Source: Anaerofustis butyriciformans
GTDB lineage: Bacteria > Bacillota > Clostridia > Eubacteriales > Anaerofustaceae
Length of the DNA stretch: 64,000 nt
Assembly (NCBI RefSeq): GCF_036289385.1
Contig: NZ_JAYFFH010000002.1
Location: 1 to 64,000 of the forward strand
Direction: 5' to 3'
In this document: in pieces, positions 1-8,839 of the stretch
Numbering within the stretch: the first letter of the stretch is position 1
Layout: each line of letters opens with the position of its first letter
The notes under the pieces: model-generated
The model's input: the letters and a program-made list of their open reading frames with translations, nothing else
What the model was told of the DNA's origin: nothing
Database searches by the model: none
Program-made: the position numbers and the translations under genes

Positions 1-2091
1 GTTTGTAGTATCATTTGAATATTGTGTTGATGTAAATATCAATTGATATTTACCTGCATTTGGATTTAATCCTTCAACTATTGGCGCATCTTTTGCAACG
101 GTTTCTCCATCATCTTCCAACTGTTGCGATGTAATTTGCATTGTTGATAAATCTGTTAGCTTTCCACCTTCCGGAACGGTTACATCAATACCTTCTCCTA
201 CTATTTGAGCTTTTACTTGATTCATTTGTTCCGCTGTATAGCCTAATCCATCATATCTCTTCTTTAATAGTCCGTTTTCTAAGTCGTTTTCTATTTCAAA
301 GATTACGTATTGTTTTAGGATTGCTCCATGAGATACTTCTGTTACAAAGAATGGTTCAGTTTTAACATCATCCCCATTTTCATCTTTCATGTTTAAGTCG
401 ACCATTATTTCTTTACCAACAACATCATTTGGCAGCCAGAAATATAATTTACCTTGATCATCAGTATACGAAGGCATACCATATTCTCTTGTTACACCTG
501 CTATTTCCATGCTCATATCGTCAACTAAAGCTTCTTTTAAGCCAAAGCTTTCTAAGTTTATGGTTGTCATTATAACAGGTTGAGTTTTTTCCATATCTCC
601 GTATGCATTCCCATCTTTGCTTTGGAACTTCGCAGGTGTTGCAACTCTTACAGAACCTCCTGTAATTATTACATCACCATCTTTCCCTCCTATATCATAC
701 ATATCAGCTACAGAACTTGGTAGTAAAGTTCCTCCAGTAATAAGAATTCTATGATCTTTCATTGTTGCACTTAAATAACAACCTGTACCAAAAGCATTAC
801 CATGTTCTTTACCTTCAGCTTTTATATAACCACCGTTTATTGTTATATCTCCTGCATTTGGAGTGTAATATGCTGTTGTATCCGCTTTTAATTTTGTATC
901 ATCAAAAGTAAATGTATTATATGCCTGCATTCCATATCCAGAAGTACATCCTGCACCAATACCTGCACCATGATATGAACCTGAAGCATATATTTTACCA
1001 CCATTTATTGTTGTTGAAGTACCTCCTCCAGCTTGACCACCACCTATTCCTGCACCAGAACGGTAATGATTCAAAGAAGAAGAAACATCATAAGCAATAG
1101 CTTCGATATTACCTCCGTTAAAAGTCATATTTCCTGAACTTTCTAATCCGCAACCACCAATTGCAGCACCTCTAGGACCACCATAAACTTCAAGACTTCC
1201 CGGATTTTGACTATCTAAAATAGTAAGTCTGTCTCCTTTATGTACTTCCATTCCGTTTTGAAGTGTAGCATCTCTTGATACACGACCTTGCTCAGGTAAT
1301 ACCGGTTCTCCGTTTTCATCTACGTTTCTTATACTATCATCTATTGTTAAGTAAGACCCTTCACCACATCTAATACCTGAAGTTTGAACAACATCACTTT
1401 CTGTAGCTGTTACTTTTATTATATTCGAACTATTATCAGCAATTGTTAAATGAACTTTTGTAGGGTTATTAGCATCACTACTATTAGCAATATTAAAAGG
1501 AACCCTCGCTTGAATATTTACACTATCTAATGTTATATCTGCATCTACCCCTGGATTTATATATATACCGGCATCGGTTTGTTTTGTAGTAGATATAGTA
1601 AGAGGTGTTGATGTCATTATTTTTAAAACTTTCATTGTAAATGAATGCTCCTTAACAAAAGAAGGAAATGCACCTGCATACTCTTTTGTTTTATACTCCA
1701 TATCCTCAAAAATATAGTCTATACCTACAGTTCCACCTTTAACAACATAATCTCCTGTATCTGTTGATTTAACATTTTGTGTCGAAACAGGTATCTTTTT
1801 ACTACTTTCATTTTCATCATTACCATTAGATTCTTTAACTACATCTTCTTGTGTCGAATCTTCAGCAGCATTATTAGAATCAACAACATCTTTACCGGTT
1901 GATGAATTTACTTCATTATTAGATTCTTCGCTGTTTTCTGTTTGTTGATTTTCATCAATATTAATTTCTGCATTATTTTGTCCTTCATATGCATATACAG
2001 CATTTCCTAAAGAAACAGAAGACAAAAAGAAAGATATAATCATTATAAATATTACTATACATTGACCATATCTTATTTTTCTTTTATTCAT
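1..2091 (-). CDS. Secreted beta-rich surface protein, C-terminus beyond the window edge
   Basis: The reading frame is open from an ATG at 2091 to base 1 (697 codons, no stop), so the protein is incomplete. An SD (AAAGGGG) precedes the start. Residues 1-35 form a signal peptide with a charged start, a hydrophobic core and an Ala-Tyr-Ala end. A Ser/Asn/Glu/Asp-rich low-complexity linker follows to about residue 105. The rest consists of glycine-rich turns such as GAGIGGGQAGGG, alternating with short strands such as TTINGGKIYASG and ITINGGYIKAEG, as in beta-helical or carbohydrate-binding-like surface proteins of Clostridia. Its style matches the surface protein at 10352-12511. Role unknown; extracellular location is inferred from the signal peptide. 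Any cell-wall anchor would lie outside the window. Confidence 0.8.
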   Translation of the reverse strand, partial: MNKRKIRYGQCIVIFIMIISFFLSSVSLGNAVYAYEGQNNAEINIDENQQTENSEESNNEVNSSTGKDVVDSNNAAEDSTQEDVVKESNGNDENESSKKIPVSTQNVKSTDTGDYVVKGGTVGIDYIFEDMEYKTKEYAGAFPSFVKEHSFTMKVLKIMTSTPLTISTTKQTDAGIYINPGVDADITLDSVNIQARVPFNIANSSDANNPTKVHLTIADNSSNIIKVTATESDVVQTSGIRCGEGSYLTIDDSIRNVDENGEPVLPEQGRVSRDATLQNGMEVHKGDRLTILDSQNPGSLEVYGGPRGAAIGGCGLESSGNMTFNGGNIEAIAYDVSSSLNHYRSGAGIGGGQAGGGTSTTINGGKIYASGSYHGAGIGAGCTSGYGMQAYNTFTFDDTKLKADTTAYYTPNAGDITINGGYIKAEGKEHGNAFGTGCYLSATMKDHRILITGGTLLPSSVADMYDIGGKDGDVIITGGSVRVATPAKFQSKDGNAYGDMEKTQPVIMTTINLESFGLKEALVDDMSMEIAGVTREYGMPSYTDDQGKLYFWLPNDVVGKEIMVDLNMKDENGDDVKTEPFFVTEVSHGAILKQYVIFEIENDLENGLLKKRYDGLGYTAEQMNQVKAQIVGEGIDVTVPEGGKLTDLSTMQITSQQLEDDGETVAKDAPIVEGLNPNAGKYQLIFTSTQYSNDTTN

Positions 2092-2281
2092 AGCTTTATC
2101 CCCTTTACTATTTATAAAATGTTAATCAATAATATTTTATAACATTATAAATTAAACAATAAAATTTATAATGCCAAATAAAAACAAATAAAAATGTTCG
2201 TTTCTATAATAACATATTAGATTATAAAAAATAACTATTTTTTTACATATATTTATTAAAATTACAGAAATCTAATAAAAA

Positions 2282-2310
2282 TTGCAAAATACATTATTCT
2301 GTAATAAAAT
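2282..2310 (+). promoter_or_regulatory. Sigma-A promoter of the HAD gene pair
   Basis: TTGCAA (2282-2287), a 17-bp spacer and TAAAAT (2305-2310) lie 25 bases before the first HAD gene. Confidence 0.6.
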
Positions 2311-2334
2311 AAGCATAAGAAAAGAGGAATAATT

Positions 2335-2985
2335 ATGAAATATAACACTGTAATATTTGATTTTGACGGAGTAATAGTAGACTCATGGCTTGGAATAGCA
2401 AAAGGATTTGTAAAGGCACTTGGAGCATATGGAATAACGGAAACAATAGAAAACGTAAAAAAAATGATTGGACCTCCTTTTGCAAAACTAATAATTGAAA
2501 ATTACGGATTTGACCAAGAAGAAGGCAAAAAAGCCATTATGATACATAGAAAATACGTACAAGAACATGGATGTTTTGAAGCAACGTTGTATGATGGAGT
2601 TTATGAAATGCTACAAACTCTTGATAACATGGGAGTACAAATGGCAATAGCCTCAAATAAACCAATAGAAAATGTAAAACTTCAAATAAAATATTTTGAA
2701 ATAGAAAAATTTTTTAAAGAAGTAATTGCACAGGATACAATGCAGACAAGAGGCGAAAAATCGGATTTGGTCAGAGAAGTCATGAACAATTTAAACATAA
2801 AAAATCCCCGCAAAGTTTTAATGGTGGGAGACAAGCCTACCGATATATTGGGAGGAAAAACAAACAAAACAGACACGGTAATGGCAGATTACGGCTATGG
2901 CAGCGAAGAAGAAAAAGCAACTTGCAATGCAAATTACCACATAAAAACCCCTCTTGAGCTTATAAACATCGTAAAGGGTGAATAA
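2335..2985 (+). CDS. HAD-family phosphatase, phosphoglycolate phosphatase/PpaX-like
   Basis: 216 aa. Motif I is FDFDGVIVD near residues 8-16 (nucleophile Asp9, acid Asp11), motif II is the IASNK segment, and motif III/IV is VGDKPTDILGG. A helical cap between motifs I and II makes this a C1-cap HAD of the Gph/PpaX type. Such enzymes hydrolyse small phosphate esters in the cytoplasm; the substrate cannot be read from the sequence. SD AAGAGGA precedes the ATG. The stop is followed directly by a second HAD gene, so the two form an operon of two unlike HAD phosphatases. Confidence 0.85.
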   Translation: MKYNTVIFDFDGVIVDSWLGIAKGFVKALGAYGITETIENVKKMIGPPFAKLIIENYGFDQEEGKKAIMIHRKYVQEHGCFEATLYDGVYEMLQTLDNMGVQMAIASNKPIENVKLQIKYFEIEKFFKEVIAQDTMQTRGEKSDLVREVMNNLNIKNPRKVLMVGDKPTDILGGKTNKTDTVMADYGYGSEEEKATCNANYHIKTPLELINIVKGE

Positions 2986-2986
2986 A

Positions 2987-3766
2987 ATGATAAAACTTCT
3001 TATTTTAGATCTGGATAAAACCTTACTAAGAGATGATGGCACAATATCAAAAGAAGATAAAAATGCAATACAATTATGTAAAGAAAAAGGAATTAAAATA
3101 AGTATTATATCCGGCAGAAACGAAGAATCTATGACAGATATAGTAAGGGAGCTTGATTTATTTGAAAATGTACATATAGGCGTAAACGGAGCCATATTAA
3201 TAGATTACAAAAATGGTATAAAAGAACTTGTTACGATAGACAACCACGTATATTCATTTTTGGTAAAAAAATTCAACGAAGAAAACCGAGACTTTATGCC
3301 TCTTAACAAAGACGGTTACTTTTACAACAAAAAAGGACCTTTATATCAAGATGTGATAACTTGGATAAAAGAAGAAAGCTTAAAAAAGGGAGATTTAAGC
3401 ACGTTAAAAGATTGTTACAGAATTTCCGTACGTTTTGAAAATGAAAAGGACCTTGAGCATTTAAAGAGTTATCTGCCAAAGAGCATGTACGGAACCGTTG
3501 ACAGAAATGTATATGACATAAGACCGACAAAAGTAAATAAATTTACAGGGCTTAAAGAACTTATGAAACATTATAACGTAACAAAAGACGAAATTGCCAC
3601 GATAGGTGATCAAGGAAGCGATATAGAACTATTAAAAAATACAAAATATTCTTTTGCGGTAAAGAACGCATCAAAAGAGGCAAAAGAAGCTGCTAAATTT
3701 ATCCTTAATAGAACAAATAACGAAAATGCGGTGAGTGAAATGATAAAGATAATTTTAAAAGCATAA
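2987..3766 (+). CDS. Cof-type HAD phosphatase (C2 cap)
   Basis: 259 aa from ATG 2987. A GTG at 2978 is in frame, but it overlaps the previous gene and sits inside the AAAGGG ribosome site, so the ATG fits better. Motif I is LILDLDKTLLRDDG, motif II IISGR, and motif IV IGDQGSDIELL; the large cap between them is that of the Cof/YidA subfamily, which dephosphorylates sugar phosphates or FMN-like compounds. The start lies one base after the upstream stop, so the genes are translationally coupled. Substrate not determinable. Confidence 0.85.
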   Translation: MIKLLILDLDKTLLRDDGTISKEDKNAIQLCKEKGIKISIISGRNEESMTDIVRELDLFENVHIGVNGAILIDYKNGIKELVTIDNHVYSFLVKKFNEENRDFMPLNKDGYFYNKKGPLYQDVITWIKEESLKKGDLSTLKDCYRISVRFENEKDLEHLKSYLPKSMYGTVDRNVYDIRPTKVNKFTGLKELMKHYNVTKDEIATIGDQGSDIELLKNTKYSFAVKNASKEAKEAAKFILNRTNNENAVSEMIKIILKA

Positions 3767-3812
3767 AAATACATAAACTTTTATATTTATCAAATAAATT
3801 ATTATTTTTTGG

Positions 3813-3841
3813 TTGACATTTAAATAATTAACTGATATAAT
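3813..3841 (+). promoter_or_regulatory. Consensus sigma-A promoter upstream of amtB
   Basis: TTGACA (3813-3818), exactly 17 bp, then TATAAT (3836-3841). Transcription should begin near 3848, only about 18 bases before a terminator-like hairpin. Confidence 0.75.
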
Positions 3842-3865
3842 CCATAAATATTAAAAATAAAAAGC

Positions 3866-3909
3866 AAAGGCGCTTAGAAATTAATTTCTAAGTGCCTTTT
3901 TTGTTTTTT
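3866..3909 (+). terminator. Terminator-like hairpin in the amtB leader
   Basis: A 13-15 bp stem pairs 3866-3880 with 3884-3900 (one G-U pair). It is followed by TTTTTTGTTTTTT. It lies between the consensus promoter and amtB, so it is either an attenuator for amtB-glnK or a read-through terminator of the HAD operon. Confidence 0.75.
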
Positions 3910-3938
3910 ATTAAATTATAAAAAACGGGGGTAATAAA

Positions 3939-5174
3939 ATGAATACTGGAAACACTGGTTTTATTTTGATTTGTGCCGCATTGGTTTTTCTTATGACACC
4001 GGGCTTGGCATTTTTCTACGGAGGTCTTGTAAGAAGAAAAAATGTCGGTAACACAATGATGGCATGTGGCATAATCATGGGTATCGCAATCGTTATGTGG
4101 GTATTATTTGGATATGCTTTGTCATTCGGAGGAGATCACGGAGGAATTATCGGAGGAAGCAAATGGTTTGGATTTTCGGGAGTAGGAATGGAACCCGATT
4201 ATTATTCCGACACCATTCCAAATTTGGCATATGCGGCATTTCAAATGATGTTTGCCGTAATTACACCGGCATTGATTACGGGTTCGGTCGCAGGAAGAAT
4301 GAAATTCAAAGCATTGGTACCTTTTATAATTCTTTGGTCTTTGATAGTTTATTATCCTTTGGCCCATATGGTATGGGGAGAAAACGGATTTTTGGCGTCA
4401 ATCGGTTCCGTTGATTTCGCGGGAGGAAATGTCGTACATATAAGTTCAGGAGTAAGCGGACTTGTACTTGCGTTAATGCTCGGAAAAAGAAAAGGATTTG
4501 AGCAAGGATTCAAAGGTCACAATACACCGTTTGTATTTTTGGGTGCAGGATTGTTATGGTTCGGTTGGTTCGGATTTAACGCAGGAAGTGCTCTTGCGGC
4601 AGACGGACTTGCGGCACACGCATTTATGACAACGGCGGTTTCATCGGCAGCGGCTCTTGTTTCTTGGGCTCTTATTGAAACTTTGAAAAACGGAAAACCT
4701 ACATTAGTCGGAGCTTCAACGGGTCTTGTGGTAGGTCTTGTCGGAATAACTCCGGGAGCCGGATATGTTCCGATTTGGGCAGCGATTATAATAGGTCTGC
4801 TCGTCAGCCCAATATGCTACTTTGGCGTTTCATTCTTAAAAGGAAAATTAAAAATCGATGATGCATTGGATGCATTCGGATGCCATGGAATAGGCGGTAT
4901 ATGGGGTGGTATTGCAACCGGATTGTTTGCAATGACTTCTATCAATTCCGTAGCTCAATGGAACGGATTGGTTTTTGGAGACATAAAATTGTTTGCGGCT
5001 CAATTAATAGGTATAGTCGTATCAATACTAATTGCAGCTATAGGAACATTCATCTGTGCAAAAATCGTTGGAATCTTCACTCCGCTTCGTGTAACCAAAA
5101 AAGAAGAAAAGATAGGTTTGGACGTAACACAACACGGAGAAAGTGCATACCCGTCATTTAACGGATTGGATTAA
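3939..5174 (+). CDS. amtB: Ammonium transporter (Amt/MEP/Rh family)
   Basis: 411 aa, 11 predicted membrane helices. The N-terminus, with LMTPGLAFFYGGLVRRKNV at about residues 19-37, is diagnostic for Amt. Both pore histidines are seen: one in PLAHMVWG (about 144) and one in FGCHGIGGIWGG (about 312). Amt trimers conduct ammonium at the cytoplasmic membrane and are blocked by GlnK when nitrogen is plentiful; the PII gene follows 12 bases downstream. The SD is weak (GGGGGTAA). A promoter with an attenuator-like hairpin sits upstream. Confidence 0.95.
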   Translation: MNTGNTGFILICAALVFLMTPGLAFFYGGLVRRKNVGNTMMACGIIMGIAIVMWVLFGYALSFGGDHGGIIGGSKWFGFSGVGMEPDYYSDTIPNLAYAAFQMMFAVITPALITGSVAGRMKFKALVPFIILWSLIVYYPLAHMVWGENGFLASIGSVDFAGGNVVHISSGVSGLVLALMLGKRKGFEQGFKGHNTPFVFLGAGLLWFGWFGFNAGSALAADGLAAHAFMTTAVSSAAALVSWALIETLKNGKPTLVGASTGLVVGLVGITPGAGYVPIWAAIIIGLLVSPICYFGVSFLKGKLKIDDALDAFGCHGIGGIWGGIATGLFAMTSINSVAQWNGLVFGDIKLFAAQLIGIVVSILIAAIGTFICAKIVGIFTPLRVTKKEEKIGLDVTQHGESAYPSFNGLD

Positions 5175-5186
5175 GGAGGATATATT

Positions 5187-5537
5187 ATGATAATCAAGAT
5201 AGAAGCAATTGTAAGAGAAGAAAAACTGGAAGACGTTAAAGACGCTTTAAATAAAATAGGCGTAAACGGAATTACCGTTTCCCAGGTAATGGGCTGCGGA
5301 GCTCAAAAAGGATTTAGCGAATATGTAAGAGGAACAAAAGTTGACATAATGATGAGACCAAAAATTAAATTTGAAATCGTGGTTTCTTCCGAAGAATGGG
5401 AAGCCAAAACAATAAAAGCCATTGAAGAATCCGCCTTTACCGGAGAAGTCGGAGACGGAAAAATCTTCAGCTACGAAATAAGAAACGTAAAAAGAATCAG
5501 AACAAAAGAAACTGGAAAAGATGCTTTACAAGATTAA
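5187..5537 (+). CDS. glnK: PII nitrogen regulatory protein, GlnK type
   Basis: 116 aa, full length for PII. The first strand (KIEAIVREEKLEDVKDAL), the Walker-like GDGKIF segment (B-loop) and the C-terminal RIRTKETGKDAL are all present. The T-loop reads EYVRGTKVDIMMRPK: the Tyr that corresponds to uridylylated Tyr51 of enteric GlnK is not in its usual place. Control here is thus probably by ATP/ADP/2-oxoglutarate binding alone. Strong SD AAGGAGG. Partner and likely target is AmtB, encoded just upstream. Confidence 0.93.
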   Translation: MIIKIEAIVREEKLEDVKDALNKIGVNGITVSQVMGCGAQKGFSEYVRGTKVDIMMRPKIKFEIVVSSEEWEAKTIKAIEESAFTGEVGDGKIFSYEIRNVKRIRTKETGKDALQD

Positions 5538-5551
5538 GTAAGATAAAAAAT

Positions 5552-5578
5552 AAAACCGACTTTTTAAGTCGGTTTTAT
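5552..5578 (+). terminator. Rho-independent terminator after glnK
   Basis: AAAACCGACTT pairs with AAGTCGGTTTT around a short T-rich loop. The hairpin also lies at the end of the opposing DUF2798 gene. Confidence 0.8.
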
Positions 5579-5580
5579 GT

Positions 5581-6060
5581 CTATTCCGCATTTTCGGCAT
5601 TTAAGTTATTCAAATTCCTTAATTTCCCCGATAAATAGTTACATACGGGAGAAGCAACAAGTATGTTTAAGAAAAATGCCATACAAAAATTTCTCGGCCA
5701 TACATTAAAGTAATTATTTAAAACATCAGCGAAGCTTTCCCCTCCTATTATACCTCCTATTACTGTCATTATCATTGACATGAACGCAACTATAAATACC
5801 GCATTAAACAACATAAAAGCAAGACTGCTTTTTTCTTCTTTCAAAAATGTTTTTATAATATAATCTTTTGCCTTTCCTACCACTAAATTTTGAATAATAT
5901 ACGCCGCTATAAATACAAAAATAAATGTATTAAAACTCTCAATAAAAACATTAATATTTAATGCGCCTAAATGCATAGCTGTTTCAAATAAATTCATGCC
6001 AAATACCATTATAAAACACATTATAATTCCTCTTACAAATTCTATTTTACGTCTTTCCAT
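5581..6060 (-). CDS. DUF2798-type integral membrane protein
   Basis: 159 aa from ATG 6060; the in-frame TTG at 6072 lies within the GGAGGT ribosome site and is rejected. Two copies of a two-helix unit are visible: RKIEFVRGIIMCFIMVFGMNL plus the following helix, then AFMLFNAVFIVAFMSMIMTV plus a last helix. This is the pattern of DUF2798 (four helices). Function unknown. A long terminator-type hairpin ends immediately before its SD. Confidence 0.75.
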   Translation of the reverse strand: MERRKIEFVRGIIMCFIMVFGMNLFETAMHLGALNINVFIESFNTFIFVFIAAYIIQNLVVGKAKDYIIKTFLKEEKSSLAFMLFNAVFIVAFMSMIMTVIGGIIGGESFADVLNNYFNVWPRNFCMAFFLNILVASPVCNYLSGKLRNLNNLNAENAE

Positions 6061-6073
6061 ATTTACCTCCAAA

Positions 6074-6127
6074 AAAATAACGCGCAGTCATAAACTGGAT
6101 TTACGCCATTTTATGACCACGCGTTTT
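6074..6127 (-). terminator. Long hairpin with T-tract directly before the DUF2798 ribosome site
   Basis: On the minus strand AACGCGTGGTCATAAA pairs with TTTATGACTGCGCGTT (small internal loop). ATTTTTTT and then the GGAGGT SD follow. It most simply ends the rplI-dnaB operon, but it also leaves no room for a separate promoter of the downstream gene. Confidence 0.7.
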
Positions 6128-6174
6128 AATATATTTTATCATATTTTTTTATTTTAAGTAAGAATAAATTTTAA

Positions 6175-6789
6175 TTATTCATCATAAGAACCATATTCAA
6201 ATTCAAAATCATCATCGTAATTAATTTCTTTTTTTATTGGAACTTCTTTTCTGTTTTTCACACTTTTAATTGATTTTGAAATAACATTACCTGCTTTTTT
6301 CTTTGGAGCAGAAACTGCTTTACTTTTTCTTACAGGTTTTTTAAGAGTTGGTTCCGGATAATCCTCATCAACACTTGCTTTAATTTGCTGTGTTAAAGAC
6401 ATATCTGCTTTTTCAAAATGAAGAGCTTCTCCTTCTTCATCCTCTACATCAAGAAAAGACATATTATCTTCATTAATCATATTATCTTTTAAATAATCGT
6501 AGCTATTTGCTTTTGAATCATTTGTATAATCTTTTGAAAGATTTAATTCTTCTCTTAATTCTCTTATTGGAGAAGTATCTTCTTCTTCATAATATATTTC
6601 TTCTTCAACTAAATCTTTATTATATTTTGTAAAGAAGAAAAGTCCTGCAAAAACAATAACAGCAACCAAAAGAATAAATGCATTTCCTAAAATAAATAAA
6701 ACTCCCGAAACAAGCATTGTTACCGCCAAAGGTATCAATACCTTAACAATAAAATCTTTTTCAAAAATATCTCTCATTTTTAAATTCAT
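6175..6789 (-). CDS. Acidic membrane-anchored protein of unknown function, third gene of the rplI-dnaB operon
   Basis: 204 aa. Residues 14-55 hold two adjacent membrane helices (VKVLIPLAVTMLVSGVLFIL and AFILLVAVIVFAGLFFF), giving a helical hairpin with a long cytoplasmic tail. The tail begins acidic (EEEIYYEEEDTSP), becomes Lys-rich with KKPVRKSKAVSAPKKK, and ends acidic. The start overlaps the dnaB stop region. ATG 6777 (residue 5) is an equally possible start with better spacing to GGAG. No family recognised. The operon position suggests a cell-envelope or replication-linked role, but that is only guilt by association. Confidence 0.65.
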   Translation of the reverse strand: MNLKMRDIFEKDFIVKVLIPLAVTMLVSGVLFILGNAFILLVAVIVFAGLFFFTKYNKDLVEEEIYYEEEDTSPIRELREELNLSKDYTNDSKANSYDYLKDNMINEDNMSFLDVEDEEGEALHFEKADMSLTQQIKASVDEDYPEPTLKKPVRKSKAVSAPKKKAGNVISKSIKSVKNRKEVPIKKEINYDDDFEFEYGSYDE

Positions 6790-6792
6790 CTC

Positions 6793-8166
6793 CTATCCTA
6801 AATTCTCATCACTATAAGCCTCTGAGCTTGTAGGGTCATCTTCTATTGTAATAAATTTAGTATATTCACCTCTAAATTTAAGTTTTACAGTACCAACACT
6901 ACCATTTCTATGTTTTGCAATAATTACTTCTGTGGAATCATCTTCGCTTTCAGGATTATAATATTTATCTCTGTAAAGAAGCATTACAAGATCGGCATCC
7001 TGTTCTATGGCTCCAGATTCTCTTAAATCCGAAAGCATTGGTCTTTTATTCGTCCTTGCTTCAGGACCACGAGAAAGCTGACTTAATGCAATGATAGGAC
7101 AATCAAGTTCTTTTGCGATTGATTTTAATGTTCTTGAAATGGTTGAAATTTCTTGTTGTCTGCTTTCGCTTCTTTCATTTATTGTCATAAGCTGCAAATA
7201 GTCGATAATTATTAAATCAAGACCTTCTGTTGCTTTTAATTTTCTACATTTTCTTCTAAGTTCCCCTACGGAAATACCCGAAGTATCATTTATAAATAAT
7301 TTTACTTTTTTCTCTCTTATTTCCCTTACGGTATCATATAAACTTGACCATTCACTTGGAAAAATATTGGCTATTCTAAGTCTTGAAGAATCTACTTCAG
7401 CTTCTCCTGACATAATTCTGTTTGCAAGTTGTCTTGTTGGCATTTCAAGAGAAAAAATGGCAACTGATTTTTTATATCTTATAGCGGCATTTTGAGCAAT
7501 ATTTACAGCAAGAGCAGTTTTACCCATACTTGGTCTTGCAGCTATTAGAACCATATCTCCTTTTTGGAAGCCTGAGGTTATATCATCAATGGCAGCAAAA
7601 CCTGAAGGAACGCCGATTACTTTTTCATCCAGCTTTTGTATTCTGTTTAGTTCGTTAACAGCATCACTTACAGCTGATGAAAGAGACGTAAAGTCCGTTG
7701 TACTATTATCCATAGATATGTTATAAACAGCTCTTTGAGCAGCTTCTATTATATCAAAAGATTCTATAGAATCTCCATAGCACTGATCAATAACACTTCC
7801 AAGCTCTCTTATAAGCCTTCTTCTTATTGACTTTTCTTTAATAATTGTACAATAATCATCAACATGATTTGTGGATATAACACTATCTCCTATTTTTGTT
7901 AAAAACTCATATCCGCCTATTTTGTCAAATACATTATTTTCTTTCAATTCGTTTGAAAGAGTCAATGTGTCTACCGCTTTTCCTCTATCAGCAAGAGAAA
8001 CAATGGCTTTATAGACCCACTTATGTTCTCCGTCGTAAAAGTCGTCTTCACTCAAGACTTCTTTTACAATGTTTATAGTTTCACTGTCTATAAGCATACA
8101 ACCAAGAACACATCTTTCTGTTTCACTGCTGTGCGGCATGACCTTTAAACTTAATTTATCTGCCAA
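6793..8166 (-). CDS. dnaB: Replicative DNA helicase DnaB
   Basis: 457 aa, the usual DnaB length. The N-terminal primase-binding domain begins PHSSETERCVLGCMLID. The RecA-like C-terminal domain has Walker A RPSMGKTAL (211-219), Walker B LIIIDYLQLM, and the DnaB motif ARTNKRPMLSDLRESGAIEQ. It unwinds DNA as a hexameric ring at the replication fork. The start is TTG with a clear AAGGAG SD. Its order with rplI upstream is the classical Firmicutes arrangement. Confidence 0.96.
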   Translation of the reverse strand: MADKLSLKVMPHSSETERCVLGCMLIDSETINIVKEVLSEDDFYDGEHKWVYKAIVSLADRGKAVDTLTLSNELKENNVFDKIGGYEFLTKIGDSVISTNHVDDYCTIIKEKSIRRRLIRELGSVIDQCYGDSIESFDIIEAAQRAVYNISMDNSTTDFTSLSSAVSDAVNELNRIQKLDEKVIGVPSGFAAIDDITSGFQKGDMVLIAARPSMGKTALAVNIAQNAAIRYKKSVAIFSLEMPTRQLANRIMSGEAEVDSSRLRIANIFPSEWSSLYDTVREIREKKVKLFINDTSGISVGELRRKCRKLKATEGLDLIIIDYLQLMTINERSESRQQEISTISRTLKSIAKELDCPIIALSQLSRGPEARTNKRPMLSDLRESGAIEQDADLVMLLYRDKYYNPESEDDSTEVIIAKHRNGSVGTVKLKFRGEYTKFITIEDDPTSSEAYSDENLG

Positions 8167-8204
8167 TTTTCGCTCCTTCTTATATTAATTACTCATATTA
8201 ATAT

Positions 8205-8648
8205 TTATTCACTTACAACATTAATTTTTACACTTGCAACAACATTCTCAAATAGTTTAACTTTAACTTCGTATTCACCTTGGTTTTTTATGTTATCCAT
8301 AACAACTTTTCTTTTGTCGATTTTTAATCCGCTTGCTTTTTCTATTGCATCACTTACATCCATTGAAGTAACAGAACCGTAAAGTTTACCGTCAGGACCT
8401 GATTTAGCTTTTAAATCAACTTTAATTTTTTCAAGTTGTTCTTTCTTTTCTTTTGCTTCAGCAACATTTTTTGCATGATTTTCTTTTTCAAGTCTTATTT
8501 CTTCTTCCATTTTTTCTATATTGGCTTTTGTCGCTTCAACAGCTTTGCCTTGTTTAAATAAAAAGTTATTTGCATAACCTGTTTTTACGTTTTTAATTTC
8601 TCTTCTTTTTCCGATACCTTTTATATCTTCAAGTAATATTACCTTCAC
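8205..8648 (-). CDS. rplI: 50S ribosomal protein bL9
   Basis: 147 aa, full length. The N-terminal domain has the L9 signature GKRREIKNVKTGYANNFL. A long connecting helix (about 40-78) and the C-terminal domain that contacts rRNA at the L1 stalk base follow. Start is GTG with SD AGGAGG. It is the first gene of the rplI-dnaB-membrane-protein operon; its promoter is an extended -10 at 8681-8689. Confidence 0.95.
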   Translation of the reverse strand: MKVILLEDIKGIGKRREIKNVKTGYANNFLFKQGKAVEATKANIEKMEEEIRLEKENHAKNVAEAKEKKEQLEKIKVDLKAKSGPDGKLYGSVTSMDVSDAIEKASGLKIDKRKVVMDNIKNQGEYEVKVKLFENVVASVKINVVSE

Positions 8649-8680
8649 GCGCTATCCTCCTATTATATTTAATTATTCCT

Positions 8681-8689
8681 ATTATAGCA
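8681..8689 (-). promoter_or_regulatory. Extended -10 promoter for rplI-dnaB
   Basis: On the minus strand TGC-TATAAT (TGn plus perfect -10). The -35 (GTAAAT, 17 bp upstream) is poor, as expected for an extended -10 promoter. Confidence 0.55.
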
Positions 8690-8773
8690 CAATACATAGC
8701 ATAATTTACATTAATTTTCTAATAAAAAAACATTAGAGGATCATTAATATATCACATTAATGAGTATTGTTTC

Positions 8774-8802
8774 TTGACTATTGTTTACAAAAAAAGTAAA
8801 AT
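8774..8802 (+). promoter_or_regulatory. Sigma-A promoter for gatC-ispE
   Basis: TTGACT (8774-8779), 17 bp, TAAAAT (8797-8802). Confidence 0.6.
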
Positions 8803-8839
8803 AAATTAATAGTTAAATTATGTTTACGAGGAGATTATT

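Noticed and set aside
141..1100. Plus-strand frames inside the first gene
   Set aside because: The minus strand is open without a stop for all 697 codons and has signal peptide and repeats; the plus frames are shadows.
4064..5161. Frames antisense to or shifted within amtB
   Set aside because: They overlap a certain amtB gene and have no SD or plausible protein character.
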